Below are positions 25,201 to 34,610 of a stretch of 64,000 nucleotides of DNA, piece by piece. The notes under the pieces are model-generated. The model was not told where the DNA came from. It searched no databases and worked only from the letters and a program-made list of their open reading frames with translations. The stretch's first letter is position 1; each line of letters opens with the position of its first letter. The stretch is from an uncultured bacterium (lineage in GTDB: Bacteria; Cyanobacteriota; Vampirovibrionia; Gastranaerophilales; Gastranaerophilaceae): the NCBI GenBank assembly GCA_958366705.1, contig CATXCB010000008.1, forward strand, positions 1-64,000, read 5' to 3'. Position numbers and translations under genes: made by a program.

Positions 25201-28200
25201 TTATATCAAATCTAAACGGCACAAATGCTTATAAACACAAGATTTACAAGAACCTTGCCTGTCTTCTTTTATTGGATTAAATTTCAAAGCTTTTATATTT
25301 TTATATGTTTGTTCAATAAGATTTTCTATATATTGCATATCCGCATCACACAAAGTTTTATAAACACTCTTTGAATGTTCTTCTACGTATATAATCCCAA
25401 CCTGAGAAACTTTATTACCTGTTAATTTTTCATATGCATATTTATAAAAACAAAGCTGATTGTAATAAGTTTCCTTAGTTCCGCCAACAGATATTTGTTT
25501 TTCACTAACAGCCGTTCCGGTTTTATAATCATACAAACTATATGTTCCATCAGAATTTTTCTCAATTCGGTCAATCTTACCCGTAATCAAGTCTCCATTG
25601 ACATCAACGCCATAAAAATTAAATTCAACATCAGCAACTCTTGATACCGAAATTTGAGAAAAATACGGATAATAACTTAAAAATAAATTCTGCCCCTGTT
25701 TCAAATATTTTTCCTTACGGGCTTCACTTGTAAATCTTTGATTATCCATAGCTGAATTAAAATTACTCAAAATATCTTCTAATTTCGGATATTCTCCGTT
25801 TTCTCTTGCAAACTTCACAGCTCTCTCTAATAAAGAATGAACTACAGAACCAAAGTTAGCGCCATCCCAATCAGCTTCTTCCACATCAATTCCCAGAACT
25901 TTTACATAGAAAAATTTTCGAGGACAAGACAGGTAATCATTCAACCTTGATGGAGATAAAACAACATTTTTCACCCGCTCTTCAATTTCCTGTTGAAAAG
26001 CCCGTTTATTATCAAAAACTTCCGTTGATACACTCCTGAAAAATTCAGCAGTTAAATCTTGAGCATCACAGTCAAATTGTAAGGCTTCAAAATCATAATT
26101 TGCAAACTCAGATAAATATTTGGTAATCTGTTGCGCCTTTCCATTATTATTATCTGCAAAAGAAAGTGTTAAAGAATGTTTTGCACGGGTAATTCCAACA
26201 AACAAGAGTTTTAATAATTCAGAATCTTTTTTGAGCTGAGCTTCATCTTTATCCAGAACTTCATCGGTAATCAATTTGTACTCACCTGGCATTTTGAAAT
26301 CTTCCCAGCTTGAAGAAACCAAATTAGGAAGATAAACATACTCAAATTCCCGCCCTTTTGAACCATGATAAGTCATCAATTGAACAGCATTTTGAACAGA
26401 GGAATCCTTATCAAGATTAATATCAATTTCATTTTGGAGACAATCATCCAAATATTTTACAAAATCACCAAGATTTTTAGTTATATCAGAATTTTGAAAA
26501 TCTGAAGCTTCTGTTATTAGTTTCTTTATGCCCTGTATATTTTCCGTTCTATTATTCCCGCATTTATAGAAATAAGTCAAAATACCTGTACGATTAACTA
26601 TTTCAACCATAGTATTACGTAAAGTATTTGAAGACGCATAAACTTTCAGATATTCAAAAGTTTGTAAAAACTCTTCGATTTTTTGAGGATTTTTCCAGCC
26701 TGAAAGATTTCGCATCAAAGAAATAAAATCAGATGGCTGTTCTTTCTTCAACAGCTGCTGTTCGTGCAAAATTTTATTATAATCTTCCAAATCCAATTTA
26801 AACGGTTCTGAAAGCATCAAACCAAAAAGTTTATCACTTGAAAGTAAATGATTATTCATTGCTTTTAAATAAAAATACAAAAGAATTGAAGAACGAATTG
26901 CAAAAATACTTTTCCCCTCATCAATTTGATATGGAATATTTTTACCTTTCAAAAGTTCTGCAAAAGTCTGCAATTCAGCTCTTTTTTTAGCAATAATCGC
27001 AATCTGTGAATAATCTTTTTTACCATCATCTTTTACCGGACAAGACTCAGATTCTACAAGAGTTTTAATATCATCAACAATATAATTAAATTCCTGCAGA
27101 ACTTCTCCGAATTGAATTCGTTTTATTTTTTTATCTTTTACAGTTATTTTAGGATTTTTTGCAGTAAGTTTTTTGGAAATATTATACTTCTCTTTAAAAA
27201 ATTGATTATTTTCAAGGCGGTTAGAATCCTGACTGACAACAAGATTACTAAAATCAAGAATGGTTTGTGTAGAACGGTTATTTTCTTCCAGACAAATAAC
27301 TTTTGTCTGCGGATATTTTGTTAGAAAGTTTTCAATATTATCACTTTTTGCTCCCTGAAACCCGTAAATAATCTGATCATCATCACCAACTACAAATATA
27401 TTATTTTCAACATTACCATCAACCAGATTAAAAATAATGCTATTTTGTAAATCGTTAGTATCCTGATATTCATCAACAAGAAAATATTTATACTTATTGG
27501 AAACTTCTTTTAAAAAACTTTCATCTTCTTCAAATGCTGTAAGAACAAAATTTATCATATCTGAAAAATCAATCAGATTTTTATTTATCATTTTGTTTGA
27601 ATAAAGTTCAAACAAAGTCCATAATTCTTTGGCTTTTTCGATATTAGTTTTGATTTTTTCTAATTCAGCATATCTACCCTTATTTTGAGTTTTACCTGCC
27701 TGTTCGCGTTCATAAATCTCACTTTCCAATTCTTTATACCTTGGAAGCAGTGACCGATTTGTATCAATAAAACTCAAATACTCTTCTTTAGTTAATCTTT
27801 TTGTCTTCAATTTTTCAATATATGATATAAAATTTTTAGTAAAAAAATATTTATCAGCACGAGTCGGAACAAAAAATTCTAACCCGGCTTCATCAATACA
27901 CTCTTTCATTATTTCAATTTTTTCAGTATCTGAAATCAATTTTACATCTGTAGAAAGTTCAAATTGCATAGGATATTCTTTGATAATATCATTACAAAAA
28001 GAGTGATATGTATAAATATCAACACAAGAAGCTGTTACACCCATTTTTTTAATAAGGCGCTGACGCATCTCTGAAGCCGCAGCATCTGAAAAAGTTAAAC
28101 ACAGAATAGAAGATGGATTAATTCCCTCAGCCAGCATTTTTTCGATACGATTAATTACAGTAAAAGTTTTTCCGGTTCCGGGACCTGCCAGAAGCATAAC

Positions 28201-28278
28201 TGAACCTTTAATGATATCAATTGCTTCCTGCTGGCGTTTATTTGGTTTAATCTTTGGTGTTAAAATTGATTCAGCCAT
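25201..28278 (-). CDS. UvrD/PcrA-type helicase fused to a Cas4/AddB-like Fe-S nuclease domain
   Basis: The 1025-aa protein begins with an SF1A helicase: RQQEAIDIIKG, Walker A AGPGTGKTFT (31-40), VDEYQDTND, VVGDDDQIIYGFQGA, MTYHGSKGREF and FVGITRAKHSL. The C-terminal 230 residues form a RecB-family nuclease: SRLNDYLSCPRKFFY, GSVVHSLLE, GDLITGKIDRIEK, YSLYDYKTG, QLCFYKYAYE and a Cys trio CKSCVYKHLC (Cys1011, 1014, 1020). With the Cys of SCPRKFF these give the four-Cys 4Fe-4S staple of AddB and Cas4. It is likely an end-resection enzyme of AddAB/AdnAB style. The next gene lies 21 bp upstream on the same strand. Confidence 0.88.
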   Translation of the reverse strand: MAESILTPKIKPNKRQQEAIDIIKGSVMLLAGPGTGKTFTVINRIEKMLAEGINPSSILCLTFSDAAASEMRQRLIKKMGVTASCVDIYTYHSFCNDIIKEYPMQFELSTDVKLISDTEKIEIMKECIDEAGLEFFVPTRADKYFFTKNFISYIEKLKTKRLTKEEYLSFIDTNRSLLPRYKELESEIYEREQAGKTQNKGRYAELEKIKTNIEKAKELWTLFELYSNKMINKNLIDFSDMINFVLTAFEEDESFLKEVSNKYKYFLVDEYQDTNDLQNSIIFNLVDGNVENNIFVVGDDDQIIYGFQGAKSDNIENFLTKYPQTKVICLEENNRSTQTILDFSNLVVSQDSNRLENNQFFKEKYNISKKLTAKNPKITVKDKKIKRIQFGEVLQEFNYIVDDIKTLVESESCPVKDDGKKDYSQIAIIAKKRAELQTFAELLKGKNIPYQIDEGKSIFAIRSSILLYFYLKAMNNHLLSSDKLFGLMLSEPFKLDLEDYNKILHEQQLLKKEQPSDFISLMRNLSGWKNPQKIEEFLQTFEYLKVYASSNTLRNTMVEIVNRTGILTYFYKCGNNRTENIQGIKKLITEASDFQNSDITKNLGDFVKYLDDCLQNEIDINLDKDSSVQNAVQLMTYHGSKGREFEYVYLPNLVSSSWEDFKMPGEYKLITDEVLDKDEAQLKKDSELLKLLFVGITRAKHSLTLSFADNNNGKAQQITKYLSEFANYDFEALQFDCDAQDLTAEFFRSVSTEVFDNKRAFQQEIEERVKNVVLSPSRLNDYLSCPRKFFYVKVLGIDVEEADWDGANFGSVVHSLLERAVKFARENGEYPKLEDILSNFNSAMDNQRFTSEARKEKYLKQGQNLFLSYYPYFSQISVSRVADVEFNFYGVDVNGDLITGKIDRIEKNSDGTYSLYDYKTGTAVSEKQISVGGTKETYYNQLCFYKYAYEKLTGNKVSQVGIIYVEEHSKSVYKTLCDADMQYIENLIEQTYKNIKALKFNPIKEDRQGSCKSCVYKHLCRLDLI

Positions 28279-28299
28279 ATCATCAATTTAGCATAAAAA

Positions 28300-29823
28300 C
28301 TAATTCGAGTGAACAATAACTTTTCCTGGAATATTCCCTGCTATTCTATTTATATCATCCGCAAATTTTTGATACTGAGCTTTTGAACAAACAATTCTTC
28401 CGGTTACTGTTTCCAAATTTGGAGGGAATTCAGTAATTCTAGAACTAAACAACGGATTTTTATTATCTAAAATAAGATTTCCATTAATAACTTTAACATT
28501 TCTCAGCAGGTCATTTTCATCAAGTCCAAACATTGAGTATGGAATAGAAATTCCACTATTATGATTAATTGTATAAGTTGGTTTGTAACTATCAATACTC
28601 AACAAACCATCGTCAAGCTGTTGAACTTTTTGTCCCAGAAATCCAAACATAGCCTCTGAATCTTTTTCTTTTATAGCTTTGGCAAATGATTTTTTACTAA
28701 CATCACTTACTTCATTTAATTTTTCGCTAATCATAATTGCCTGTGATGCTTTTGGACCTTCATCTTCAATACCAGAACGACACTTCAAATTATTTTTAGA
28801 AATATAAGATTTAATTTTATCTACCAAACCTAAAGGTACAATATTATTATTTTCAATCCCTTGAATCTGGTCAATCTGCCCTTTTGACGTTGTCATTCCA
28901 ACCAGCGGCTCCCACAGATTAAATTTTCCTCTTTCCAGATAAATATAAAAATCGCCATCTAATAATGCATCTTTTGCTTTATCAACACTTGAACGTGTAC
29001 ACCAGTTTTTGCAACTAAGAGTTTCAAGTTTTGCAATATTTAAATCTTGATTTTTAGGCTCGTGTTTTATAGACGGAATTTTTACCCAAACTGAATCCTT
29101 ATCTGACAGGTTCAAATCCATAAGCAAATTATCTCTAAGCCTGTGTGTATAAATTTCTAAAAAAGATGGAGCAGCACAACGAACAGCCCTATCTTTAGGA
29201 TTAATAATTTCAAAACCGTTAATTGTTTCTAAGAGAGCTTTTTCATTAAATGGCACAGGAATATGACGATTATTATCTTTAATTTCTCCAGTCACAGAAT
29301 TCCATATAACAAATTTCAAAGAATCATCAGATTTAATTTTAGAAACAAGTTGTGTATCCCTTACTTTTCCAGGTTCAGAAGCAATTTCAGGATTTTTTAA
29401 AAAATCACGCCATTGAGTTAATCTTGCATCTCTAGCCTGATTAATTTTATCAATTGAAAACTCTCTTATATCTTGAGGAATATAACTTTTCCATTTAATT
29501 TTATCAACTTGAGATTTTTTATAATCATCCCAAAATTTATCAGAAGCTACCAATTTTTTTACTGCTGCCCCGATATTTGTTGCAGAAAGCATACTGCCGT
29601 CTACTCGATATTTTTTTTGAGAAGCTAATACTTCTGCTGACAAATACTCAAATACAGATGAATACATTGACGGCAAAGACTTTCCGGTAAAATAAACACT
29701 ATCGCAAGGATAATTTAATTTTGCAAAGTCTGTAGTTTTCTGATTATTTAGATTTCTATTATTAACTAAGAAGTTTCTGTTAGATATATTAGGATAATAA
29801 TTATTTGTTATACTTAATATCAT
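28300..29823 (-). CDS. Uncharacterised protein (507 aa), possibly PcfJ-like central module
   Basis: The start is taken at ATG 29823 (MILSITNNYYPNISNRNF) with AGGA 8 bases upstream, not the further in-frame ATG at 29895. No confident family. A central block (KNWCTRSSVDKAKDALLDGD, FYIYLERGKFNLWEPLVGMT, IDQIQGIENNNIVPL) resembles the W-C-T...G-D-F-Y-I-Y pattern seen in PcfJ-like and effector-like proteins; this is a weak recognition. Near residue 40 it carries VYFTGKSLPS, akin to the FGA-type patch of other proteins here. It precedes the UvrD-nuclease gene by 21 bp, so the two may be co-transcribed. Confidence 0.5.
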   Translation of the reverse strand: MILSITNNYYPNISNRNFLVNNRNLNNQKTTDFAKLNYPCDSVYFTGKSLPSMYSSVFEYLSAEVLASQKKYRVDGSMLSATNIGAAVKKLVASDKFWDDYKKSQVDKIKWKSYIPQDIREFSIDKINQARDARLTQWRDFLKNPEIASEPGKVRDTQLVSKIKSDDSLKFVIWNSVTGEIKDNNRHIPVPFNEKALLETINGFEIINPKDRAVRCAAPSFLEIYTHRLRDNLLMDLNLSDKDSVWVKIPSIKHEPKNQDLNIAKLETLSCKNWCTRSSVDKAKDALLDGDFYIYLERGKFNLWEPLVGMTTSKGQIDQIQGIENNNIVPLGLVDKIKSYISKNNLKCRSGIEDEGPKASQAIMISEKLNEVSDVSKKSFAKAIKEKDSEAMFGFLGQKVQQLDDGLLSIDSYKPTYTINHNSGISIPYSMFGLDENDLLRNVKVINGNLILDNKNPLFSSRITEFPPNLETVTGRIVCSKAQYQKFADDINRIAGNIPGKVIVHSN

Positions 29824-29954
29824 ATAAGGAATCCTTTTTGTTCTAAACTTTTCGTTTGAAAACGCGTAAAATATATTTTTGCCAGCATGAGGCATAAAAA
29901 GAACAACTGTTTTTACATTTTTTAATATTCACCAGATATAATATAAACGGCATA

Positions 29955-29982
29955 TTGAAAAAATTATATAAAACTTTATAAT
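29955..29982 (+). promoter_or_regulatory. Promoter of the rubredoxin-flavoprotein gene
   Basis: -35 TTGAAA (29955-29960), 16-base spacer, consensus -10 TATAAT (29977-29982), 33 bases before the ATG at 30016. Confidence 0.65.
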
Positions 29983-30015
29983 ATAAAATAATAATTATAT
30001 TTAGGGTGGATTTAT

Positions 30016-30651
30016 ATGGATAACAAAGTTTTACAAAATTTGTCATACGGTGTTTATGTAGTTACCTCAATTCACGGGGATACACCTGCTGGGTGTATTG
30101 CAAACAGCTTAATTCAAGTTTCATATGACACAATCGCAGTTAGCATTAACCACAGCAACTTTACAAACTGTTCAATACACGAATCTAAAAAATTTGCAGT
30201 ATCTATACTTGGAGTCGATTCCAGCAATGAAATAATCAGTAATTTTGGATTTCACTCGGGAAAAAATTTCGACAAATTTAAAAATATAAAAACAAAAACA
30301 ATTGACGGGCTTAAAGTTATTGAAGACTCTATAGGCTATCTAATCTGTAATGTAATTAACGAACTGGAAACAGAAACTCACACAATATTTTTAGGTAAAA
30401 TTATTGATGGCGAAATGTTACACGATGATATTCCGATGACGTATGCTTATTACCATGCTGAAAGAAAAGGAACCAGCCCGAAAAATGCACCGACTTATAT
30501 AGAACCAACTCCGGAAAACTCTTATGATGGTCCTGCTTACAGATGTACTATATGTAACTATATATACAAAGGCGACCTGACTAAAGAACCGGATACTTAC
30601 CTCTGCCCTATATGCAAACAGCCAAAAAGTAAGTTTATAAAAATTAGTTAA
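30016..30651 (+). CDS. Flavin reductase-rubredoxin fusion (high-molecular-weight rubredoxin type)
   Basis: The 211-aa protein joins an FMN-binding flavin-reductase-like domain (about 1-150; LSYGVYVVTS, PAGCIANSLIQVS) to a C-terminal rubredoxin with its iron site CTIC...CPIC (Cys177, 180, 197, 200). The same architecture is Hrb of Moorella, an NAD(P)H:rubredoxin electron carrier for flavodiiron proteins and rubrerythrins in oxygen and peroxide removal by anaerobes. The ribosome site GGTGG lies 5 bases before the ATG. A GNAT gene follows after 17 bp. Confidence 0.9.
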   Translation: MDNKVLQNLSYGVYVVTSIHGDTPAGCIANSLIQVSYDTIAVSINHSNFTNCSIHESKKFAVSILGVDSSNEIISNFGFHSGKNFDKFKNIKTKTIDGLKVIEDSIGYLICNVINELETETHTIFLGKIIDGEMLHDDIPMTYAYYHAERKGTSPKNAPTYIEPTPENSYDGPAYRCTICNYIYKGDLTKEPDTYLCPICKQPKSKFIKIS

Positions 30652-30668
30652 AGGATTAATATTTAAAT

Positions 30669-31238
30669 ATGAAATTAATTGAAAAAACAAATATTGATAT
30701 TGGTACACTATATTCAGAATTAGAAAAACAATTTCCTAAATGTGAAATGAAACCAAAAGAGATTTTTGCTCAAATTATTCAAAATCCAAGTTATAAAGTA
30801 TATTTTATAACAAATGATGATAATAATAAGTGCGGATATTTTACCTTTTTAGAATTAGAAGATAACACTATTTTAATTGACTATTTTGCAATAAATAAAG
30901 AATATCACTCTCAAGGTATTGGCACAAAAACATTTAACGAAATGAAAAAATATTTTTCTTACAACGGCTGCTATTTGGAAGTTGAACAAAAGAGTAAACA
31001 AGATATAAATACAATTCGAAGAGCAAATTTTTACGAAAAACTTGGAGCAAAACTCATTGATATACAATATACTTACCCTAACAATGATGGCGGATTACCA
31101 ATGGATTTATACTTTATGCCATTTAGTAAAGACTACTTTCCTGACAGAAAAAATACACTTAAGAACATAAAAACCGTATTTGAAAAATTACATTTTGACA
31201 TAACATTTGCAGAAAATATTTATGCAGAACTTAAATAA
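30669..31238 (+). CDS. GNAT family N-acetyltransferase
   Basis: The 189-aa protein carries the acetyl-CoA-binding motif A as IDYFAINKEYHSQGIGTKTF, followed by the beta5-alpha4 region CYLEVEQKSK and ANFYEKLGAKLID. GNAT enzymes acetylate amines of small molecules or proteins; nothing here shows the acceptor. It lies 17 bp downstream of the rubredoxin fusion, in the same orientation, with AGGA about 11 bases before the ATG, so it may be co-transcribed. The last 45 residues extend beyond the core fold. Confidence 0.85.
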   Translation: MKLIEKTNIDIGTLYSELEKQFPKCEMKPKEIFAQIIQNPSYKVYFITNDDNNKCGYFTFLELEDNTILIDYFAINKEYHSQGIGTKTFNEMKKYFSYNGCYLEVEQKSKQDINTIRRANFYEKLGAKLIDIQYTYPNNDGGLPMDLYFMPFSKDYFPDRKNTLKNIKTVFEKLHFDITFAENIYAELK

Positions 31239-31258
31239 AATTTAATTATTTTTCAAAT

Positions 31259-31287
31259 TTGGAAAATTTCAATTTTAAATATATAAT
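31259..31287 (+). promoter_or_regulatory. Promoter of the EamA transporter gene
   Basis: -35 TTGGAA (31259-31264), 17-base spacer, consensus -10 TATAAT (31282-31287), 18 bases before the ATG. Confidence 0.6.
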
Positions 31288-31305
31288 AATGCCAGAGGGA
31301 AATTT

Positions 31306-32265
31306 ATGGATAAGAAAATAATATTATCAAATCTTGCATTATTATTAACTGCACTAATCTGGGGGCTTTCATTTGTAGCTCAAAAAGCAGGTATGAATTT
31401 TGTAGGGCCTTTTAGTTTTAATTTTGCAAGAAGTATACTTGGAGGGCTGAGCCTAATTCCAGTTATATATATTGTCAAACTTATACATAAAGATAACCGA
31501 AAACCAAAAGTAAAACATCTGCAGCATATATTACTTACCAAAGCCGGTGTCAGCTGTGGAATTGCACTATTTACAGCAATGACAATTCAACAGTACTGCA
31601 TGCAATTTGCACCTGCAGGTAAAGCCGGATTTATAACAGCTTTATACATAATATACGTGCCTTTGATTATGATATTTTTCGGACAAAAACTCTCCCGAAA
31701 TATAAAATTAAGTGTTGTTATTGCAGTTATAGGCTTATATTTATTATGTTTTAAAAATGATGGTTCCGGATTTAACAAATATGATTTAACCCTTTTAATC
31801 AGTGCTTTTTTCTATGGAGCACACATACTTATTGTTAATTATTTTTCCAAAAGAGTTAATCCGACAAAAGTTTCGTGCATACAATTTTTTGTTGTAGGGA
31901 TACTATCAATGCCGCTGATGCTGTTATTTGAGACTCCACATTTACAAAGTTTTATAAACTGTAAAATTCCTATTTTATATGCAGGAATTTTAACATGCGG
32001 AGTAGCTTATACTCTCCAGATATTTGGACAAAAATACACAGCGCCGGTAATTGCATCTTTGATTTTATGCTTAGAATCAGTTTTTGCTGTGGTCGGAGGA
32101 GGACTCATCTTACATGAATCAATGACTCTAAAAGAAATATCGGGCTGTGTATTTATGATAACTGCAGTTGTGCTTTCGCAGCTTCCGGAAAAACAGCTTA
32201 AGAAAGGGCTTCTACAATCTTCTCCGCAAGAAGAAGAGAAGACTGAGGATTTTGTCCGGTTATAA
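31306..32265 (+). CDS. EamA/DMT family transporter
   Basis: The 319-aa protein has ten predicted membrane helices in two EamA repeats: LALLLTALIWGLSFVAQKAG in the first, and the second opening with LLISAFFYGAHILIVNYFS. Family members export amino acids, nucleotides or other metabolites. Sequence does not indicate the ligand. GAGGG lies 6 bases before the ATG. The final 22 codons (charged tail KGLLQSSPQEEEKTEDFVRL) overlap the convergent DJ-1-type gene by 68 bp. Confidence 0.88.
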   Translation: MDKKIILSNLALLLTALIWGLSFVAQKAGMNFVGPFSFNFARSILGGLSLIPVIYIVKLIHKDNRKPKVKHLQHILLTKAGVSCGIALFTAMTIQQYCMQFAPAGKAGFITALYIIYVPLIMIFFGQKLSRNIKLSVVIAVIGLYLLCFKNDGSGFNKYDLTLLISAFFYGAHILIVNYFSKRVNPTKVSCIQFFVVGILSMPLMLLFETPHLQSFINCKIPILYAGILTCGVAYTLQIFGQKYTAPVIASLILCLESVFAVVGGGLILHESMTLKEISGCVFMITAVVLSQLPEKQLKKGLLQSSPQEEEKTEDFVRL

Positions 32266-32872
32266 TATTTCCATCTACACAAACATGCTCAGACCAAGGC
32301 TTCCCATCTTCAAAATAAGCCCCCAGAGCCTTTAATCTGGTTTCCAATAAAAAAGGCACATCTGAACTTAATTTAACAATATTTTCTTCTTTGTTTGTAA
32401 ATGATGTTATTTTTCTATCTTTTAATACAGATTCCCCATTTCTATCCTGAGCAAGTATCAAACCTGCAGGACCGTGGCATATTGCACTTAGAATTTTGCA
32501 GTGTTCATAAAAATATTCTACAATTTCTTTCAGAAGTAAGTCGTTTGCAAGGTCAAACATAGGGCCGTGACCTCCCGGTAAAAATAATACATCATACTCT
32601 TTATAATTAACCTCTGAAAGTCTTGTTGTATCACGCAAAATTTTTATACACTCATCCCACTCCTGCGGATTTGAACAGGACATACTACTTTCATCAACAG
32701 GCGAAAGTCCGCCTACAGGACTGGCAACAGTTATATCATATCCTGTCTCTTTAAAAACAAGATAAGGAACTGCAAATTCTTCCAGATAAACGCCGGTTTC
32801 TTTGATATTTGAATTTTCGTCCCCTCTATAATTTGTTGTTACTATTAAAATTTTCTTATTTTTATCATACAT
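32198..32872 (-). CDS. DJ-1/PfpI (Hsp31-like) superfamily protein
   Basis: The start chosen is ATG 32872 (MYDKNKKILIVTTNYRGD), 7 bases after AAGGAG; an upstream in-frame ATG at 32890 lies inside a hairpin. The fold signature is complete: LFLPGGHGPM, the nucleophile elbow SAICHGPAGL (Cys about 132 of the revised protein), and an N-terminal ETGVYLEEFAVPY glutamate. The insert and overall length resemble the HchA/Hsp31 subgroup of glyoxalase-III, chaperone or deglycase-like proteins. The activity is not certain. The 3' end overlaps the EamA gene on the other strand. Confidence 0.88.
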   Translation of the reverse strand: MYDKNKKILIVTTNYRGDENSNIKETGVYLEEFAVPYLVFKETGYDITVASPVGGLSPVDESSMSCSNPQEWDECIKILRDTTRLSEVNYKEYDVLFLPGGHGPMFDLANDLLLKEIVEYFYEHCKILSAICHGPAGLILAQDRNGESVLKDRKITSFTNKEENIVKLSSDVPFLLETRLKALGAYFEDGKPWSEHVCVDGNIITGQNPQSSLLLAEKIVEALS

Positions 32873-32873
32873 A

Positions 32874-32903
32874 AATAAACTCCTTATCATAAAGGAGTTT
32901 ATT
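32874..32903 (-). promoter_or_regulatory. Hairpin occluding the Shine-Dalgarno of the DJ-1-like gene
   Basis: AATAAACTCCTT (32874-32885), a 6-nt loop and AAGGAGTTTATT (32892-32903) are a perfect 12-bp inverted repeat. In the mRNA the AAGGAG ribosome site pairs with the upstream CTCCTT arm. It might also serve as a weak terminator for the upstream HD-domain gene. Confidence 0.6.
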
Positions 32904-32949
32904 TTAAATCATATAATTTTTTATCCGCTAATCAGGCAAAGATTTTATT

Positions 32950-33756
32950 CTACAGATAACACTTACGTTCCTGACCTTCAACCCCTGCATACAATTCAAC
33001 AAATTGTTTAGCCGGACTTACATCAATTTTTTGCAATAAAACTTCTTCTATTTGGAAAAATCCAACATCACCTGACATTTCAATATCAATTTTAATAGGC
33101 TTGCGTTCACCTCTATGTATCCTGATTCGGTTTATGGCATTAGCTGAATACTTATGAATATCACCGACTTTAGGTGTTGTATTTATTGCCATAGGAATCC
33201 TAGCTCTGCCTTTAGTCATGTCACAGCCATCAGCAATCAAGATAATTCCGGCTTCTATTGAATGAATTTTTCGTGAAGACATATGACCGATAATTGCTTC
33301 TGTTGCAACAGAGCGAATAACAACACGTTTGTGCAAATCATCAGGAAACATATGCATAAGTGTTCTTTCTATAATAGGCTGAGCCAGAAGCGATGACATT
33401 TCTTCATGTCCCTGACGCCCGATTGACATTCCCAAATCGTGCATCAAACCAGCAAGAATAACTGCACACATACTATCTTCAAAAGTTCCTATTTCTTCTT
33501 GTTCCAAAGATGTTTGGATACCAAATTCATGAAGAATATTAAGCATTTTTATAGCATTTGCAGCTACCTGACGCATATGTACAGGTCCATGATCATTGTA
33601 GCCTAATCTTCTTATAGATACATTATTTGCATACTCTTGCATTTCTTGCAATTCTTCATCTGCAAACAAATATTTTACAAGGTCAAGACATACTGGATAA
33701 TTTTTTAATCTTCCCAGTATTTTTGATTCTGTTGATATTTCTTTAACTGATTTCAT
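32950..33756 (-). CDS. HD domain phosphohydrolase
   Basis: The 268-aa protein shows the metal-dependent HD motif: His56/His60 in YNDHGPVH, His106-Asp107 in LAGLMHDLGMSIG, His117 in GRQGHEE, and a later Asp in ILIADGCDMTKGRARI. The family hydrolyses nucleotides, cyclic dinucleotides or (p)ppGpp. The N-terminal 50 and C-terminal 70 residues are not recognised, and no GYP motif of HD-GYP enzymes is seen. GGAG lies 9 bases before the ATG. It lies 80 bp downstream of the hydrogenase-related operon, possibly as a separate unit. Confidence 0.85.
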   Translation of the reverse strand: MKSVKEISTESKILGRLKNYPVCLDLVKYLFADEELQEMQEYANNVSIRRLGYNDHGPVHMRQVAANAIKMLNILHEFGIQTSLEQEEIGTFEDSMCAVILAGLMHDLGMSIGRQGHEEMSSLLAQPIIERTLMHMFPDDLHKRVVIRSVATEAIIGHMSSRKIHSIEAGIILIADGCDMTKGRARIPMAINTTPKVGDIHKYSANAINRIRIHRGERKPIKIDIEMSGDVGFFQIEEVLLQKIDVSPAKQFVELYAGVEGQERKCYL

Positions 33757-33836
33757 ATTCTTACTCTCCGGTAAATGCTCTATTATTAATATAATAACCT
33801 ATATTATGAAAAAAGTTAAGCCTTAAATTTATAATT

Positions 33837-34598
33837 TTATTTTTTATCCTGAATATAACTTAATATCCCATTAATGAAAGTCAAAGGATGAACAGGACAA
33901 CCCGGAATATATAAATCTATAGGATATTTATTAAGAAATTCTCTATTCAGCACAGAACTTTCCTGAAAAACTCCGCCTGAAATTGCACATGCACCGCAAA
34001 GAATAACAATTTTAGGATTTGGCACGGATTTGTAACAATCTTCTAATGCAAAAGCCATATTCTCAGAAATTGGGCCTGTTATAACAATACCATCAGCATG
34101 ACGTGGTGATGCCACAAAATCAATCCCGAATCTGCCCATATCAAAGTTTACATTAGAACAAGCGTTTAATTCCATTTCACAACCATTACATCCAGCCGCA
34201 GAAACCTGTCTTAACTTTAATGATTTTGAAAACACAGAAGTAATTTCTTTTTTTACTTCTACTGCAATTTTTTCATAAGCAGAAGCCGGCATATCTTCTG
34301 TAATTATTAACTTTTCTCTATCTGTAGATGTTAATTTATAAAAATTAGAAAAATCAATTGCGTGAGTTTCACAAATATTTTTACACGCACCACAGAAAGT
34401 ACATTTACCCATATCAATTGAAATAGGATTCAACTTTAATGCACCGGTCGGACAAACATTTAGACATTTCTGACAACTAGAACATTTTGCATTCTCAATA
34501 ATCGGAAAACCTCTAAATTGTTCTCTCATTGGAGCATTTTGAATATCTTTTATAAATTGTTCACCTTGATAAATTCTAGATTTTAATGTATCAAACAT
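33837..34598 (-). CDS. Fused 2x[4Fe-4S] ferredoxin and NuoB/HycG-like small subunit of a group 4 hydrogenase-related complex
   Basis: The 253-aa protein has an N-terminal HycF/HyfH-like ferredoxin pair (CSSCQKCLNVC, Cys39-49; CTFCGACKNIC, Cys66-76). A C-terminal NuoB/HyfI-like domain has all four proximal-cluster ligands (AGCNGCEME Cys137/140, CGACAISGG Cys204, PGCPVHP Cys234). It would pass electrons from ferredoxin or a formate-type donor towards the catalytic subunit encoded just upstream. In E. coli these are separate hyfH and hyfI genes, so this is a fusion. It is the last gene of the six-gene operon. Confidence 0.88.
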   Translation of the reverse strand: MFDTLKSRIYQGEQFIKDIQNAPMREQFRGFPIIENAKCSSCQKCLNVCPTGALKLNPISIDMGKCTFCGACKNICETHAIDFSNFYKLTSTDREKLIITEDMPASAYEKIAVEVKKEITSVFSKSLKLRQVSAAGCNGCEMELNACSNVNFDMGRFGIDFVASPRHADGIVITGPISENMAFALEDCYKSVPNPKIVILCGACAISGGVFQESSVLNREFLNKYPIDLYIPGCPVHPLTFINGILSYIQDKK

Positions 34599-34610
34599 AG
34601 TATATATTCC

